From: Alentia gelatinosa
Lineage: Eukaryota > Annelida > Polychaeta > Phyllodocida > Polynoidae
DNA: 64,000 nt
Direction of reading: 5' to 3'
NCBI GenBank assembly: GCA_950022655.1
Contig: OX465589.1
Coordinates: 29,675,970-29,739,969, forward strand
The notes below the pieces were generated by a model. It was not told where the DNA came from. It did not search any database and worked only from the letters and a program-made list of their open reading frames with translations. Both the position numbers and the translations under genes were made by a program. Every line of letters begins with the position of its first letter. Within the stretch, counting starts at the first letter, position 1. Shown piece after piece: positions 36,555 to 50,044 of the stretch.

Positions 36555-38081
36555 GGTGTCAACCAAGCCTCCGACGCGAACTGACGCGCCCTGATATTTC
36601 CCTTCCGATACAAAATCCATATCGTAACAAAATCGTAGAGCTTATCGGGGCAGTTGGTAAGTTTTCTATGATAACGCTACTGATGCGGCTCAACGCGCAC
36701 CGACGTGAACTGATGCAAAACCTGTATCGCAGTGTATAGATGACTCTTTTAACGGGAAATCATATGAAATAATCGATAAAAATTTATGAAATTTTCAGAA
36801 TCTGTAGAATCTATAATGCCAAAGCGGCTCTGCAAAAATTGTGAAATTTGATAGTAGATAAGGTCTCAAAACGATCATTTTATACTTTAACCGAGGTATC
36901 ATATGATATTGTTTTGTATCTACAGATAAAATATCAATCTTAAATATGCATTATTTATGGAATTATAAAGGAAATATGGGTTATTACACTGGTTGCATCA
37001 TGAGCTATATCGGGGTGTATCGGGAACATGGCACCTTTTTCATGCACCCTCCCAATACGTTACGATGCGCACCGACGCGCACCGACGCGAACCGATAGGC
37101 TACGATATGCCTTCCGACGTGCTACGATATGGTAATTTTGTATCGGCTCACGTCGGCTCGTGTCGGCGTTGGTGGGTGCAGGGTCTTAGGGTTAGAGTTA
37201 GGTTAGGGTTAGGGTTGGGGTTGAACTTAAAACGCCATTCTAACAGTATCCTGCAATACAGGTACAGGTACCGGTACAAAAATATTAAGTTCTCTGATGC
37301 AGTGTAGTTTTGAAATGCATTGTTTACTAAGCTGTACATCTAGATTTTGAGAATAATCAAAATTAATGTTAGCGGTACACACACCACATGTGTCATTTCC
37401 TAGCAACTTTAACTAAATATCCAAGCACAGTCTACCTGAGTCGAGGGCAGACACTGCAGAATGGACACTCAAAACTCGCTCATATTTTCAGCAAAATTTG
37501 AAGCTAAGGTAATATAAATAGTAATAATACTTCCAAAATATTCTACTTCATGTATATCCATATTTGCATCTATTAAATACTCAAGTTCAGTACTGGAAAA
37601 AAAAGGGGTCGAATTCGTTGTGGGTCGAGTTCCATTAACGAGTCGAGTTTGTTGTGGGTCCAGTTTTTTATTGATCGATTTCGTTGCGGGTCGAGTTTTC
37701 GAGTATTCATGAGTGACTCTAATTGGTTAAGGGTTAGGGTTAGGGTTAGGGTTAGGGTTAGGGTTAGGATAGGGTAAGTGTTAGGGTTAGGGTTAAGTAC
37801 AGGGATAGGTATAGGGATAGGGTTAGGGAGAGGGTTAGTGATAGGGATAGGGATAGTGTTAGTGTTAGGGTTAGGGTTGGTGTTGAATTTAAAACGCCCT
37901 TCTAACAGAATCCTGCAATACAGGGTTAGGGTTAGGGATAGGGTAAGGGTTAGGTTTGGGATAGGGATAGGGTCAGGGTTAGGGTTAGGATAGGGTTAGG
38001 GATAGGGCTAGGGATAGGGTTAGGGATAGAGTTAGGGATGGGGATAGGGTTAGGGTTAGGGCTAGGGTTAGGGTTAGAGGG
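36555..38081 (+). repeat. Monomer M21 (copy of M15)
   Basis: Matches M15 at +11224. Confidence 0.9.
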
Positions 38082-39608
38082 GGTGTCCACCAAGCTCCCG
38101 ACGCGAACTGACGTGCCCTGATATTGCCCATCCGATACAAAATCCATATCGTAACAAAATCGTAGAGCTTATCGGGGCAGTTGGTAAGTTTTCTACGATA
38201 ACGCTACTGACGCGGCTCAATGCGCACCGATGCGAACTGATGCAAAACTTGTATCGCAGTGTATAGATGACTCTTTTAACGGGAAATCATATGAAATAAT
38301 TGATAGAAAATTGTGAAATTTTCAGAATATGTGATATCTATAATGCTAAAGCAGCTCTGCAAAAATTGTGAGATTTGATAGTAGATAAGGTCTCAAAACG
38401 ATCATTTTATACTTTAACTGAGGTATCATATAATATTGTTTTGTATCTACAGATAAAATATCAATCTTAAATATGCATTATTTCTGGAATTATAAAGGAA
38501 ATATGGTTAATTACACTGGTTGCATCATAAGCTATATCGGGGTGTATTGGGAATATGGCACCTTGTTCATGTACCCTCCCAATACGTTACGACGCGCACC
38601 GACGCGCACCGACTCGAACCGATACGCTACGATATGCCTTCCGACATGCTACGATATGGTAATTTTGTATCGGCTCACGTCGGCTCGTGTCGGCATTGGT
38701 GGGTGCAGGGTCTTAGGGTTAGAGTTAGGTTTAGGGTTAGGGTTGGGGTTGAACTTAAAACGCCATTCTAACAGTATCCTGCAATACAGGTAGAGGTACC
38801 AGTACAAAAATATTAAGTTCTCTGATGCAGTGTAGTTTTGAAATGCATTGTTTACTAAGCTGTACATCTAGATTTTGAGAATAATCAAAATTAATGTTAG
38901 CGGTACACACACCACATGTGTCATTTCCTAGCAACTTTAACTAAATATCCAAGCACAGTCTACCTGAGTCGAGGGCAGACACTGCAAAATGGACACTCAA
39001 ACTCACTCACATTTTCAGCAAAATTTGAAGCTAAGGTAATATAAATAGTAATAATACTTCCAAAATATTCTACTTCATGTATATCCATATTTGCATCTAT
39101 TAAATACTCAAGTTCAGTACTGGAAAAAAAATGGGTCGAATTCGTTGTGGGTCGAGTTCCATTTACGGGTCAAGTTTGTTGTGGGTCGAGTTTTTTATTG
39201 ATTGATTTTGTTGCGGGTCGAGTTTTCGAGTATTCATGAGTGACTCTAATTGGTTAAGGGTTAGGGTTAAGGTTAGGGTTAGGGTTAGGGTTAGGATAGG
39301 GTAAGGGTTAGGGTTAGGGTTAAGTACAGGGATAGGAATAGGGATAGGGTTAGGGAGAGGGTTAGTGATATGGATAGGGATAGTGTTAGTGTTAGGGTTA
39401 GGGTTGGTGTTGAACTTAAAACGCCCTTCTAACAGTATCCTGCAATACAGGGTTAGGGTTAGGGATAGGGTAAGGGTTAGGGTTGGGATAGGGATAGGGT
39501 CAGGGTTAGGGTTAGGATAGGGTTAGGGATAGGGCTAGGGATAGGGTTCGGGATAGAGTTAGGGATGGGGATAGGGTTCGGGTTAGGGCTAGGGTTAGGG
39601 TTAGAGGG
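38082..39608 (+). repeat. Monomer M22 (copy of M16)
   Basis: Matches M16 at +11224, including the interrupted telomere run in block A. Confidence 0.9.
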
Positions 39609-41965
39609 GGTGTCCACCAGATCCCGACTTGAACTGACGCGCCCCGATATTGCCCTTCCGATACAAAATCCATATCGTAACAAAATCGTTAAGCTTATCG
39701 GGGCAGTTGGTAAGTTTTCTACGATAACGCTATTGACGCGGCTCAATGCGCACCGACGCCAACTGATGCAAAACCTGTATCGCAGTTTATAGATGACTCT
39801 TTTAACGGGAAATCATATGAAATAATTGATAGAAAATTATGAAATTTTCAGAATCTGTAGAATCTATAATGCTTAAGCGGCTCTGCAAAAATTGTGAAAT
39901 TTAATAGTAGATAAGGTCTCAAAACGATCATTTTATACTTTATCTGAGGTATCATATAATATTGTTTTGTATCTACAGATAAAATATCAATCTTAAATAT
40001 GCATTATTTCTGGAATTATAAAGGAAATATGGTTAATTACACTGGTTGCATCATGAGCTATATCGGGGTGTATCGGGCCCAGGGCACCTTTTTCATGCAC
40101 CCTCCTAATACGTTACGACGTGCACCGATGTGCAGCTACGCGAACCGATATGCTACGATATGCCTTGCGACGTGCTACGATATGGTAATTTTGTATCGGT
40201 TCGCGTCGGCTCGTGTCGGCGTTGGTGGGTGCAGGGTCTTAGGGTTAGAGTTAGGTTAGAGTTAGGGTTGGGGTTGAACTTAAAACGCCATTCTAACAGT
40301 ATCCTGCAGTACAGGTACAGGTACCGGTACAAAAATATTAAGTTCTCTGATGCATTGTAGTTTTGAAATGAATTGTTTACTAAACTGTACATCTAGATTT
40401 TGAGAATAATCAAAATTAATGTTAGCGATACACACACCACATGTGTCATTTCCTAGCAACTTTAACTAAATATCCAAGCACAGTCTACCTGAGTCGAGGG
40501 CAGACACTGCAGAATGGACACTCAAAACTCACTCACATTTTCAGAAAAATTTGAAGCTAAGGTAATATAAATAGTAATAATACTTCCAAAATATTCTACT
40601 TCATGTATATCCATATTTGCATCTATTAAATACTCAAGTTCAGTACTGGAAACAAATGGGTCGAATTTGTTGTGGGTCGAGTTCCATTTACGAGTCGAGT
40701 TTGTTGTGGGTCGAGTTTTTTATTGATTGATTTTGTTGCGGGTCGAGTTTTCGAGTATTCATGAGTGACTCTAATTGGTTAAGGGTTAGGGTTAGGGTTA
40801 GGGTTAGGGTTAGGGTTAGGATAGGGTAAGGGTTAGGGTTAGGGTTAAGTACAGGGATAGGAATAGGGATAGGGTTAGGGAGAGGGTTAGTGATAGGGAT
40901 AGGGATAGTGTTAGTGTAAGGGTTAGGGTTGCTGTTGAACTTAAAACGCCCTTCTAACAGTATCATACAATACAGGGTTAGGGTTAAGGAGAGGGTAAGG
41001 GTTAGGGTTGGGATAGGGATAGGGTCAGGGTAAGGGTTAGGATAGGGTTAGGGATAGTGCTAGGGATAGGGTTAGGGATAGAGTTAGCGATGGGGATAGG
41101 GTTAGGGTTAGGGCTAGGGTTGAACTTAAAACGCCATTCTAACAGTATCCTGCAATACAGGTACAGGTACCGGTACAATAATATTAAGTTCTCTGATGCA
41201 TTGTAGTTTTGAAATGCATTGTTTACTAAGCTGTACATCTAGATTTTGAGAATGATAAGAATCAATGAAAGCAATACACACACCACAGGTGTCATTTCCT
41301 AAAGACTGTAACTAAATATCCAAGCACAGTCTATCTGAGTCGAGGGCAGACACTGCAGAACGGATATTCAAAACTCGGTCACATTTTCAGCAAAATTTGA
41401 AGCTAAGGTAATATAAATAGTAATAATACTTCCAAAATATTCTACTTCATGTATATCCATATTTGCATCGTTTAAATACTCAAGTTTAGTACTGGAAAAA
41501 AATGGGTCGAATTCGTTGTGGGTCGAGTTCCATTTACGGGTCGAGTTTGTTGTGGGTCGATTTTTTTTTTTATTGATCGATTTCGTTGCGGGTCGAGTTT
41601 TCGAGTATTCATGAGTGACTCTAATTGGTTAAGGGTTAGGGTTAGGGTTAGGGTTAGGATAGGGTAAGGGTTAGGGTTAGGGTTAAGTACAGGGATAGGA
41701 ATAGGGATAGGGTTAGGGAGAGGGTTAGTGATAGGGATAGGGATAGTGTTAGTGTTAGGGTTAGGGTTGGTGTTGAACTTAAAACGCCCTTCTAATAGTA
41801 TCCTGCAATACAGGGTTAGGGTTAGGGATAGGGTAAGGGTTAGGGTTGGGATAGGGTCAGGATTAGGGTTAGGATAGGGTTAGGGATAGGGCTAGGGATA
41901 GGGTTAGGGATAGAGTTAGGGATGGGGATAGGGTTAGGGTTAGGGCTAGGGTTAGGGTTAGAGGT
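39609..41965 (+). repeat. Monomer M23 with half-monomer (copy of M17)
   Basis: Matches M17 at +11224. The direct block B to motif I join lies at about 41114-41134. Confidence 0.9.
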
Positions 41966-43493
41966 GGTGTCCACCAAGCTCCCGACACGAACTGACGCGC
42001 CCTGATATTGCCCATCCGATACAAAATCCATATCGTAACAAAATCGTAGAGCTTATCGGGGCAGTTGCTAAGTTTTCTACGATCACGCTACTGACGCGGC
42101 TCAATGCGCACCGATGCGAACTGATGCAAAACCTGTATCGCAGTGTATAGATGACTCTTTTAACGGGAAATCATATGAGAATAATTGATAGAAAATTATG
42201 AAATTTTCAGAATCTGTAGAATCTATAATGCTAAAGCGGCTCTGCAAAAATTGTGAAATTTGATAGTATATAAGGTCTCAAAACGATCATTTTATACTTT
42301 AACTGAGGTATCATATAATATTGTTTTGTATCTACAGATAAAATATCAATCTTAAATATGCATTATTTCTGGAATTATAAAGGAAATATGGTTAATTACA
42401 CTGGTTGCATCATAAGCTATATCGGGGTGTATCGGGACCATGGCACCTTTTTCATGCACCTTCCCAATACGTTACGACGCGCACCAACGCGCACCAACGC
42501 GAACCGATACGCTACGATATGCCTTCCGACATGCTACAATATGGTAATTTTGTATCGGCTCACGTCGGCTCGTGTCGGCATTGGTGGGTGCAGGGTCTTA
42601 GGGTTAGAGTTAGGTTTAGGGTTAGGGTTGGGGTTGAACTTAAAACGCCATTCTAACAGTATCCTGCAATACAGGTAGAGGTACCAGTACAAAAATATTA
42701 AGTTCTCTGATGCATTGTAGTTTTGAAATGAATTGTCTACTAAGCTGTACATCTAGATTTTGAGAATAATCAAAATTAATGTTAGCGATACACACACCAC
42801 ATGTGTCATTTCCTAGCAACTTTAACTAAATATCAAAGCACAGTCTACCTGAGTCGAGGGCAGACACTGCAAAATGGACACTCAAACTCACTCACATTTT
42901 CAGCAAAATTTGAAGCTAAGGTAATATAAATAGTAATAAGACTTCCAAAATATTCTACTTCATGTTTATCCATATTTGCATCTATTAAATACCCAAGTTC
43001 AGTACTGGAAAAAAAATGGGTCGAATTCGTTGTGGGTCGAGTTTCAATTACGGGTTGAGTTTGTTGTGGGTCGAGTTTTTTATTGATCGATTTTGTTGCG
43101 GGTCGAGTTTTCGAGTATTCATGAGTGACTCTTATTGGTTAAGGGTTAGGGTTAGGGTTAGGGTTAGGGTTAGGGTTACGATAGGGTAAGGGTTTGGGTA
43201 AGAGTTAAGTACAGGGATAGGAATAGGGATAGGGTTAGGGAGAGGGTTAGTGATAGGGATAGAGATAGTGTTAGTGTTAGGGTTAAGGTTGGAGTTGAAC
43301 TTAAAACGCCCTTCTAACAGGATCCTGCAATACAGGGTTAGGGTTAGGAATAGGGTAAGGGTTAGGGTTGGGATAGGGATAGGGTCAGGGTTAGGGTTAG
43401 GATAGGGTTAGGGATAGGGCTAGGGATAGGGTTAGGGATAGAGTTAGGGATGGGGATAGGGTTAGGGTTAGGGCTAGGGTTAGGGTTAGAGGG
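41966..43493 (+). repeat. Monomer M24 (copy of M18)
   Basis: Matches M18 at +11224. Confidence 0.9.
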
Positions 43494-45013
43494 GGTGTCC
43501 ACCAAGCTCCCGACGCGAACTGACGCGCCCCGATATTGCCCTTCCGATACAAAATCCATATCGTAACAAAATCGTAGAGCTTATCGGGGCAGTTGGTAAT
43601 TTTCTATGATAACGCTACTGATGCGGCTCAACACGCACCAACGCGAACTGATGCAAAACCTGTATCGCAGTGCATAGATGACTCTTTTAACGGGAAATCA
43701 TATGAAATAATCGATAGAAAATTATGAAATTTTCAGAATCTGTAGAATCTATAATGCCAAAGCGGCTCTGCAAAAATTGTGAAATTTGATAGTAGATAAG
43801 GTCTCAAAACGATCATTTTATACTTTAACTGAGGTATCATATAATATTGTTTTGTATCTACAGATAAAATATCAATCTTAAATATGCATTATTTCTGGAA
43901 TTAAAAAGGAAATATGGTTAATTACACTAGTTGCATCATAAGCTATATTCCGGTGTATCGGGACCATGGCACCTTTTTCATGCACCCTCCCAATATGTTA
44001 CGACACGCACCGACGCGCACCGACGCAAACCGATACGCTACGATATGCCTTCCGACATGCTACAATATGGTAATTTTGTATCGGCTCACATCGGCTCGTG
44101 TCGGCGTTGGTGGGTGCTGGATCTTAGGGTTAGAGTTAGGTTTAGGGTTAGGGTTGGGGTTGAACTTAAAACGCCATTCTAACAGTATCCTGCAATACAG
44201 GTACAGGTACCGGTACAAAAATATTAAGTTCTCTGATGCATTGTAGTTTTGAAATGAATCGTTTACTAAACTGTACATCTAGATTTTGAGAATAATCAAA
44301 ATTAATGTTAGCGATACACACACCACATGTGTCATTTCCTAGCAACTTTAACTAAATATCCAAGCACAGTCTACCTGAGTCGAGAGCAGACACTGCAGGA
44401 TGGACACTCAAAACTCGCTCACATTTTCAGCAAAATTTGAAGCTAAGGTAATATAAATAGTAATAATACTTCCAAAATATTCTACTTCATGTATATCCAT
44501 ATTTGCATCTATTAAATACTCAAGTTCAGTACTGGAAAAAAATGGGTCAAATTCGTTGTGGGTCGAGTTCCATTTACGGGTCGAGTTTGTTGTGGGTCAA
44601 GTTTTTTATTGATCGATTTCGTTGCGGGTCGAGTTTTCGAGTATTCATGAGTGACTCTAATTGGTTAAGGGTTAGGGTTAGGGTTAGGGTTAGGGTTAGG
44701 ATAGGGTAAGGGTTAGGGTTAGGGTTAAGTACAGGGATAGGAATAGGGATAGGGTTAGGGAGAGGGTTAGTGATAGGGATAGGGATAGTGTTAGTGTTAG
44801 GGTTAGGGTTGGTGTTGAACTTAAAACGCCCTTCTAACAGTTTCTTGCAATACAGGGTTAGGGTTAGGGATAGGGTAAGGGTTAGGGTTGGGATAGGGAT
44901 AGGGTCAGGGTTAGGGTTAGGATAGGGTTAGGGATAGGGCTAGGGATAGGGTTAGGGATAGAGTTAGGGATAGGGATAGGGTTAGGGTTAGGGCTAGGGT
45001 TAGGGTTAGAGGG
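43494..45013 (+). repeat. Monomer M25 (copy of M19)
   Basis: Matches M19 at +11224, with two changes that I saw: ATTCCGGTG near 43950 (ATTCGGGTG in M19) and GCTCACATCGG near 44090 (GCTCACGTCGG in M19). Confidence 0.9.
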
Positions 45014-46480
45014 GGTGTCCCCCAAGCTCCCGATGCGAACTGACGCGCCCCGATATTGCCCTTCCGATACAAAATCCATATCGTAACAAAATCTTAGAGC
45101 TTATCGGGGCAGTTGGTAATTTTCTACGATAACGCTACTGACGCGGCTCAACACGCACCAACGCGAACTGATGCAAAACCTGTATCGCAGTGTATAGATG
45201 ACTCTTTTAACGGGAAATCATATGAAATAATGGATAGAAAATTATGAAATTTCAGAATCTGTAGAATGTATAATGCCAAAGCGGCTCTGCAAAAATTGTG
45301 AAATTTGATAGTAGATAAGGTCTCAAAACAATCATTTTATACTTTAACTGAGGTATCATATAATATTGTTTTGTATCTACAGATAAAATATCAATCTTAA
45401 ATATGCATTATTTCTGGAATTATAAAGGAAATATGGTTAATTACACTGGTTGCATCATAAGCTATATCGGGGTGTATTGGGACCATGGCACCTTTTTCAT
45501 GCACCCTCCCAATACGTTACGATGCGCACCGACGCGCACCGACGCGAACCAATACGCAACGATATGCCTTCCGACGTGCTACGATATAGTAATTTTTTAT
45601 CGGCTCACGTCGGCTCGTGTCGGCATTGGTGGGTGCAGAGTCTTAGGGTAAGAGTTAGGTTTAGGGTTAGGGTTGGGGTTGAACTTAACCCTTTCATGCC
45701 GGGTGATCAAGGCATCAACCAGGGCTGGCCGGGTGATGCCTTAACGCATCATCCAGGGCTGGCCGGGTGATGCCTTAAGGCATCATTTACAAAATATTCC
45801 TTTTTTCAAATAAAATTTGAAATAATGGCTCAATAATCACGAAACTTTCACAGAATGTAGATATAATATCATATTTGATATTTCAGGTGAAATAGATAAT
45901 AGCTTTAAGTATCACGTGTCAGGTCATGTGATGCAAATATCAAAATCTTCATAATAGGCCTATGTACCCGGCCTCTGGCGGCATTCACTGGCACTAGTCC
46001 CCGGCCCCATGACTGTACCCATGCCATGGGTACCCGGCACGATAGAGTTAACCCTTTCACGACCGCTGCTGCATATATGCAGCACCACGCCAGTACCGCT
46101 GCTGCATTTATGCAGCACCATAGGAATACCACTGCTGCATAAATGCAGCACCATGGCAGTACCGCTGCTGCATAAATGCAGCATTTTGAAACAAGAACAT
46201 GTAAGACTTTATATTTCTGAAAATAATGTATCGATTTGAAAAAGATTTTTACTTGATAAAGAAAAACATATTATATATCGTATTTAACAGAATTTCTGAA
46301 GAATAGTTGCCATGGTGATGTTTATAGCCTGCTATAAATAGTTGCGAGTTGAGAAAACAAAGTCTTATGTCTACTATAACACTGAGCGCTGTGGGCGCCA
46401 CCTATTAGGCAAATCGCATTTTCATGATTTTTTCATAATATATTAATTCTACATAAAAAAGAACTTTAAAGATGTGTTCC
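45014..46480 (+). repeat. Higher-order repeat B, copy 3: partial
   Basis: The sequence matches copy 2 at +11224 through most of the MITE. From about 46480 it departs: an extra T in a T run, GCAATGG, GGAAATATT, AGATCTTT and CACTAGG all within 450 bp. The rest of the monomer is of the type seen at 61.0-61.5 kb. Confidence 0.8.
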
Positions 46481-46936
46481 CCACATCTTTTTTATTATTA
46501 TTTACTTTAAAAAACATGATGTCATCGCAATGGAAAAAAAGATACACCCCTTTGTATGTGCAGTGCTATATTGGGCCTATGTGCAGGCTTGTGTCAATGG
46601 AGAAAAAAAAAGTCTCAAATTCTTCCTGCAATTGGAAATATTAATATAATTATTAAATATCGATCTATTTCATAATGATTGGTATGAAAATAAAGCCTGA
46701 AGTCTCTTCTTTTTTTCGGTATCATTCAAATTATATAATTATTTTTCTAAGATCTTTAAATTTGCCAATTAGTGACGCACCCCTCTGCAGTTCGCGCCAC
46801 TTTCTGACACCTGCAGAAAAGGCCGGTATTTAGACGCCTGTATGACGTGAGATGTGCGGTAGTGGTGGGAACGTTCGCTGCAGAGGGTGCAGTCGTTCAC
46901 GCACTGCGCACTACACTAGGTGCGGTAGGGAAAGGG
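45689..46936 (+). mobile_element. Piggybac-like MITE, copy 3 (recombinant)
   Basis: TTAA at 45685-45688 and 46937-46940. The left two thirds match copies 1 and 2, with the same decayed first array. The last 450 bp carry several differences, at least one (GGAAATATT) shared with copy 4. The length is 1,248 because of one extra T. Confidence 0.82.
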
Positions 46937-47788
46937 TTAAAACGCCATTCCAACAGTATCCTGCAATACAGGTACAGGTACCGGTACAAAAATATTAAGT
47001 TCTCTGATGCATTGTAGTTTTGAAATGAATTGTTTACTAAGCTGTACATCTAGATTTTGAGAATAATCAAAATTAATGTTAGCGATACACACACCACATG
47101 TGTCATTTCCTAGCAACTGTAACTAAATATCCAAGCACAGTCTACCTGAGTCGAAGGCAGACACTGCAGAATGGACACTCAAAACTCGCTCACATTTTCA
47201 GCAAAATTTGAAGCTAAGGTAATATAAATAGTAATAATACTTCCAAAATGTTCTACTTCATGTATATCCATATTTGCATCTATTAAATACTCAAGTTCAG
47301 TACTGGAAAAAAAATGGGTCGAATTTGTTGTGGGTGGAGTTCCATTTACGGGTTGAGTTTGTTGTGGGTCGAGTTGATTGATCGATTTCGTTGCGGGTAG
47401 AGTTTTCGAGTATTCATGAGTGACTCCAATTGGTTAAGGGTTAGGGTTAGGGTTAGGGTTAGGGTTAGGGTTAGGATAGGGTAAGGGTTAGGGTTAGGGT
47501 TAAGTACAGGGATAGGAATAGGGATAGGGTTAGGGAGAGGGTTAGTGATAGGGATAGGGATAGTGTTAGTGTTAGGATTAGAGTTGGTGTTGAACTTAAA
47601 ACGCCCTTCTAACAGTATCCTGCAATACAGGGTTAGGGTTAGGGATAGGGTAAGGGTTAGGGTTGGGATAGGGATAGGGTCAGGGTTAGGGTTAGGATAG
47701 GGTTAGGGATAGGGCTAGGGATAGGGTTAGGGATAGAGTTAGGGATGGGGATAGGGTTAGGGTTAGGGCTAGGGTTAGGGTTAGAGGG

Positions 47789-49315
47789 GGTGTCCACCAA
47801 GCTCCCGACGCGAACTGATGCGCCCCGATATTGCCCTTCCGATACAAAATCCATATCGTAACAAAATCGTAGAGCTTATCGGGGCAGTTGGTAATTTTCT
47901 ACGATAACACTACTGACGCGGCTCAACACGCACCAACGCGAACTGATGCAAAACCTGTATCGCAGTGTATAGATGACTCTTTTAACGGGAAATCATATGA
48001 AATAATCGATAGAAAAATTATGAAATTTCAGAATCTGTAGAATCTATAATGCCAAAGCGGCTCTGCAAAAATTGTGAAATTTGATAGTAGATAAGGTCTC
48101 AAAACGATCATTTTATACTTTAACTGAGGTATCATATAATATTGTTTTGTATCTACAGATAAAATATCAATCTTAAATATGCATTATTTCTGGAATTATA
48201 AAGGAAATATGGATAATTACACTGGTTGCATCATAAGCTATATCGGGGTGTATTGGGACCATGGCACCTTTTTTATGAACCCTCCCAATACGTTACGACG
48301 CGCACCGACGCGCACCGACTCGAACCGATACGCTACGATATGCCTTCCGACATGCTACGATATGGTAATTTTGTATCGGCTCACGTCGGCTCGTGTCGGC
48401 ATTGGTGGGTGCAGGGTCTTAGGGTTAGAGTTAGGTTTAGGGTTAGGGTTGGGGTTGAATTTAAAACGCCATTCTAACAGTATCCGGCAATACAGGTACA
48501 GGTACCGGTACAAAAATATTAAGTTCTCTGATGCATTGTAGTTTTGAAATGAATTGTTTACTAAACTGTACATCTAGATTTTAAGAATAATCAAAATTAA
48601 TGTTAGCGATACAAACACCACATGTGTCATTTCCTAGCAACTTTAACTTAATATCCAAGCACAGTCTACCTGAGTCGACGGTAGACACTGCAGGATGGAC
48701 ACTCAAAACTCGCTCACATTTTCAGCAAAATTTGAAGCTAAGGTAATATAAATAGTAATAATACTTCCAAAATATTCTACTTCATGTATATCCATATTTG
48801 CATCTATTAAATACTCAAGTTCAGTACTCGAAAAAAAAGGGGTCGAATTTGTTGTGGGTCGAGTTCCATTTACGGGTCGAGTTTGTTGTGGGTCAAGTTT
48901 TTTATTGATCGATTTCGTTGCGGGTCGAGTTTTCGAGTATTCATGAGTGACTCTAATTGGTTAAGGGTTAGGGTTAAGGTCAGGGTTAGGGTTAGGGTTA
49001 GGATAGGGTAAGGGTTAGGGTTAGGGTTAAGTACAGGGATAGGAATAGGGATAGGGTTAGGGAGAGGGTTAGTGATAGGGATAGGGATAGTGTTAGTGTT
49101 AGGGTTAGGGTCGGTGTTGAATTTAAAACGCCCTTCTAACAGAATCCTGCAATACAGGGTTAGGGTTAGGGATAGGGTAAGGGTTAGGTTTGGGATAGGG
49201 ATAGGGTCAGGGTTAGGGTTAGGATAGGGTTAGGGATAGGGCTAGGGATAGGGTTAGGGATAGAGTTAGGGATGGGGATAGGGTTAGGGTTAAGGCTAGG
49301 GTTAGGGTTAGAGGG
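47789..49315 (+). repeat. Monomer M27
   Basis: A 1,527-bp monomer with ATATGGATAATTAC and TTTTTTATGAACCC in the core. Block A begins TTAGGGTTAAGGTCAGGG. Confidence 0.88.
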
Positions 49316-49746
49316 GGTGTCCACCAAGCTCCCGACGCGAACTGACGTGCCCTGATATTGCCCATCCGATACAAAATCCATATCGTAACAAAATCGTAGA
49401 GCTTATCGGGGCAGTTGGTAAGTTTTCTACGATAACGCTACTGACGCGGCTCAACGCGCACCGATGCGAACTGATGCAAAACTTGTATTGCAGTGTATAG
49501 ATGACTCTTTTAACGGGAAATCATATGAAATAATTGATAGAAAATTGTGAAATTTTCAGAATATGTGGAATCTATAATGCTAAAGCAGCTCTGCAAAAAT
49601 TGTGAGATTTGATAGTAGATAAGGTCTCAAAACGATCATTTTATACTTTAACTGAGGTATCATATAATATTGTTTTGTATCTACAGATAAAATATCAATC
49701 TTAAATATGCATTATTTCTGGAATTATAAAGGAAATATGGTTAATT

Positions 49747-49937
49747 GGTAGCCCATGGCCGTAGGGTCAGGGGCGGTCATTGCTCCACCTAGCGCACTCC
49801 CTCTGTACTCGCGCTCCCTGCGCGCCCCCTCGTGCGAATCACGTGAACTATTAGGTCACGTGGTGAAGCACGCTCTCACACTCTCTCTCACTCTCTTCTC
49901 GCGCTTCACTATGTTCAGACGCACTCCAATTTTCTCC
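49747..49937 (+). repeat. Split direct repeat A1 (left end)
   Basis: 191 bp from GGTAGCCCATGG to AATTTTCTCC, repeated at 54570-54760 with one visible difference (ACTATG versus ACTACG). It holds two CACGTG sites as an inverted pair (CACGTGA at 49840, TCACGTG at 49856). It probably includes the promoter region, by analogy with the family. The open frame that crosses it is not a gene. Confidence 0.92.
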
Positions 49938-50044
49938 GCTATTTTTGGCCTACATCGCTCGCGGCACCGGATACTCCACGAGTATCGGCCCGAGGTCGTT
50001 AAGGTTTTAAAGTACGGTTAATTGTCTGCCAGAACAACGTGAGG
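49938..50044 (+). other. Leader between A1 and gag
   Basis: 107 bp of presumed 5' untranslated sequence. The gag ATG at 50045 has A at -3 (GAGGATGCC), a favourable eukaryotic start context. Confidence 0.6.

Larger units (their letters stand above)
33790..45013 (+). repeat. Higher-order repeat B, copy 2
   Basis: M20-M25 repeat M14-M19 at exactly +11224. By eye I found only scattered single-base differences, such as CATCACGATGG at about 35300 against CATCGCGATGG in copy 1. This is near-identity over 11 kb. Confidence 0.93.
45014..47788 (+). repeat. Monomer M26 carrying MITE copy 3 (mosaic)
   Basis: The left part matches M20. The part after about 46480 matches M31 markers: GGAAATATT, GTAACTAAATATCC and TGTGGGTGGAGTTCC. 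The GGGTCGAG array also has a small deletion at about 47371. Confidence 0.85.

Noticed and set aside
22566..45013. Collapse or duplication error in the assembly as the sole explanation of HOR-B
   Set aside because: It cannot be excluded, but scattered single-base differences between copies and a distinct third copy argue that at least some of the repetition is real. Read depth would decide.
49755..50021. 88-codon frame over repeat A1 (and its relative at 54578-54889)
   Set aside because: It lies in the terminal repeat, has low-complexity Leu/Ser translation, and the two copies diverge in frame content after the repeat ends.
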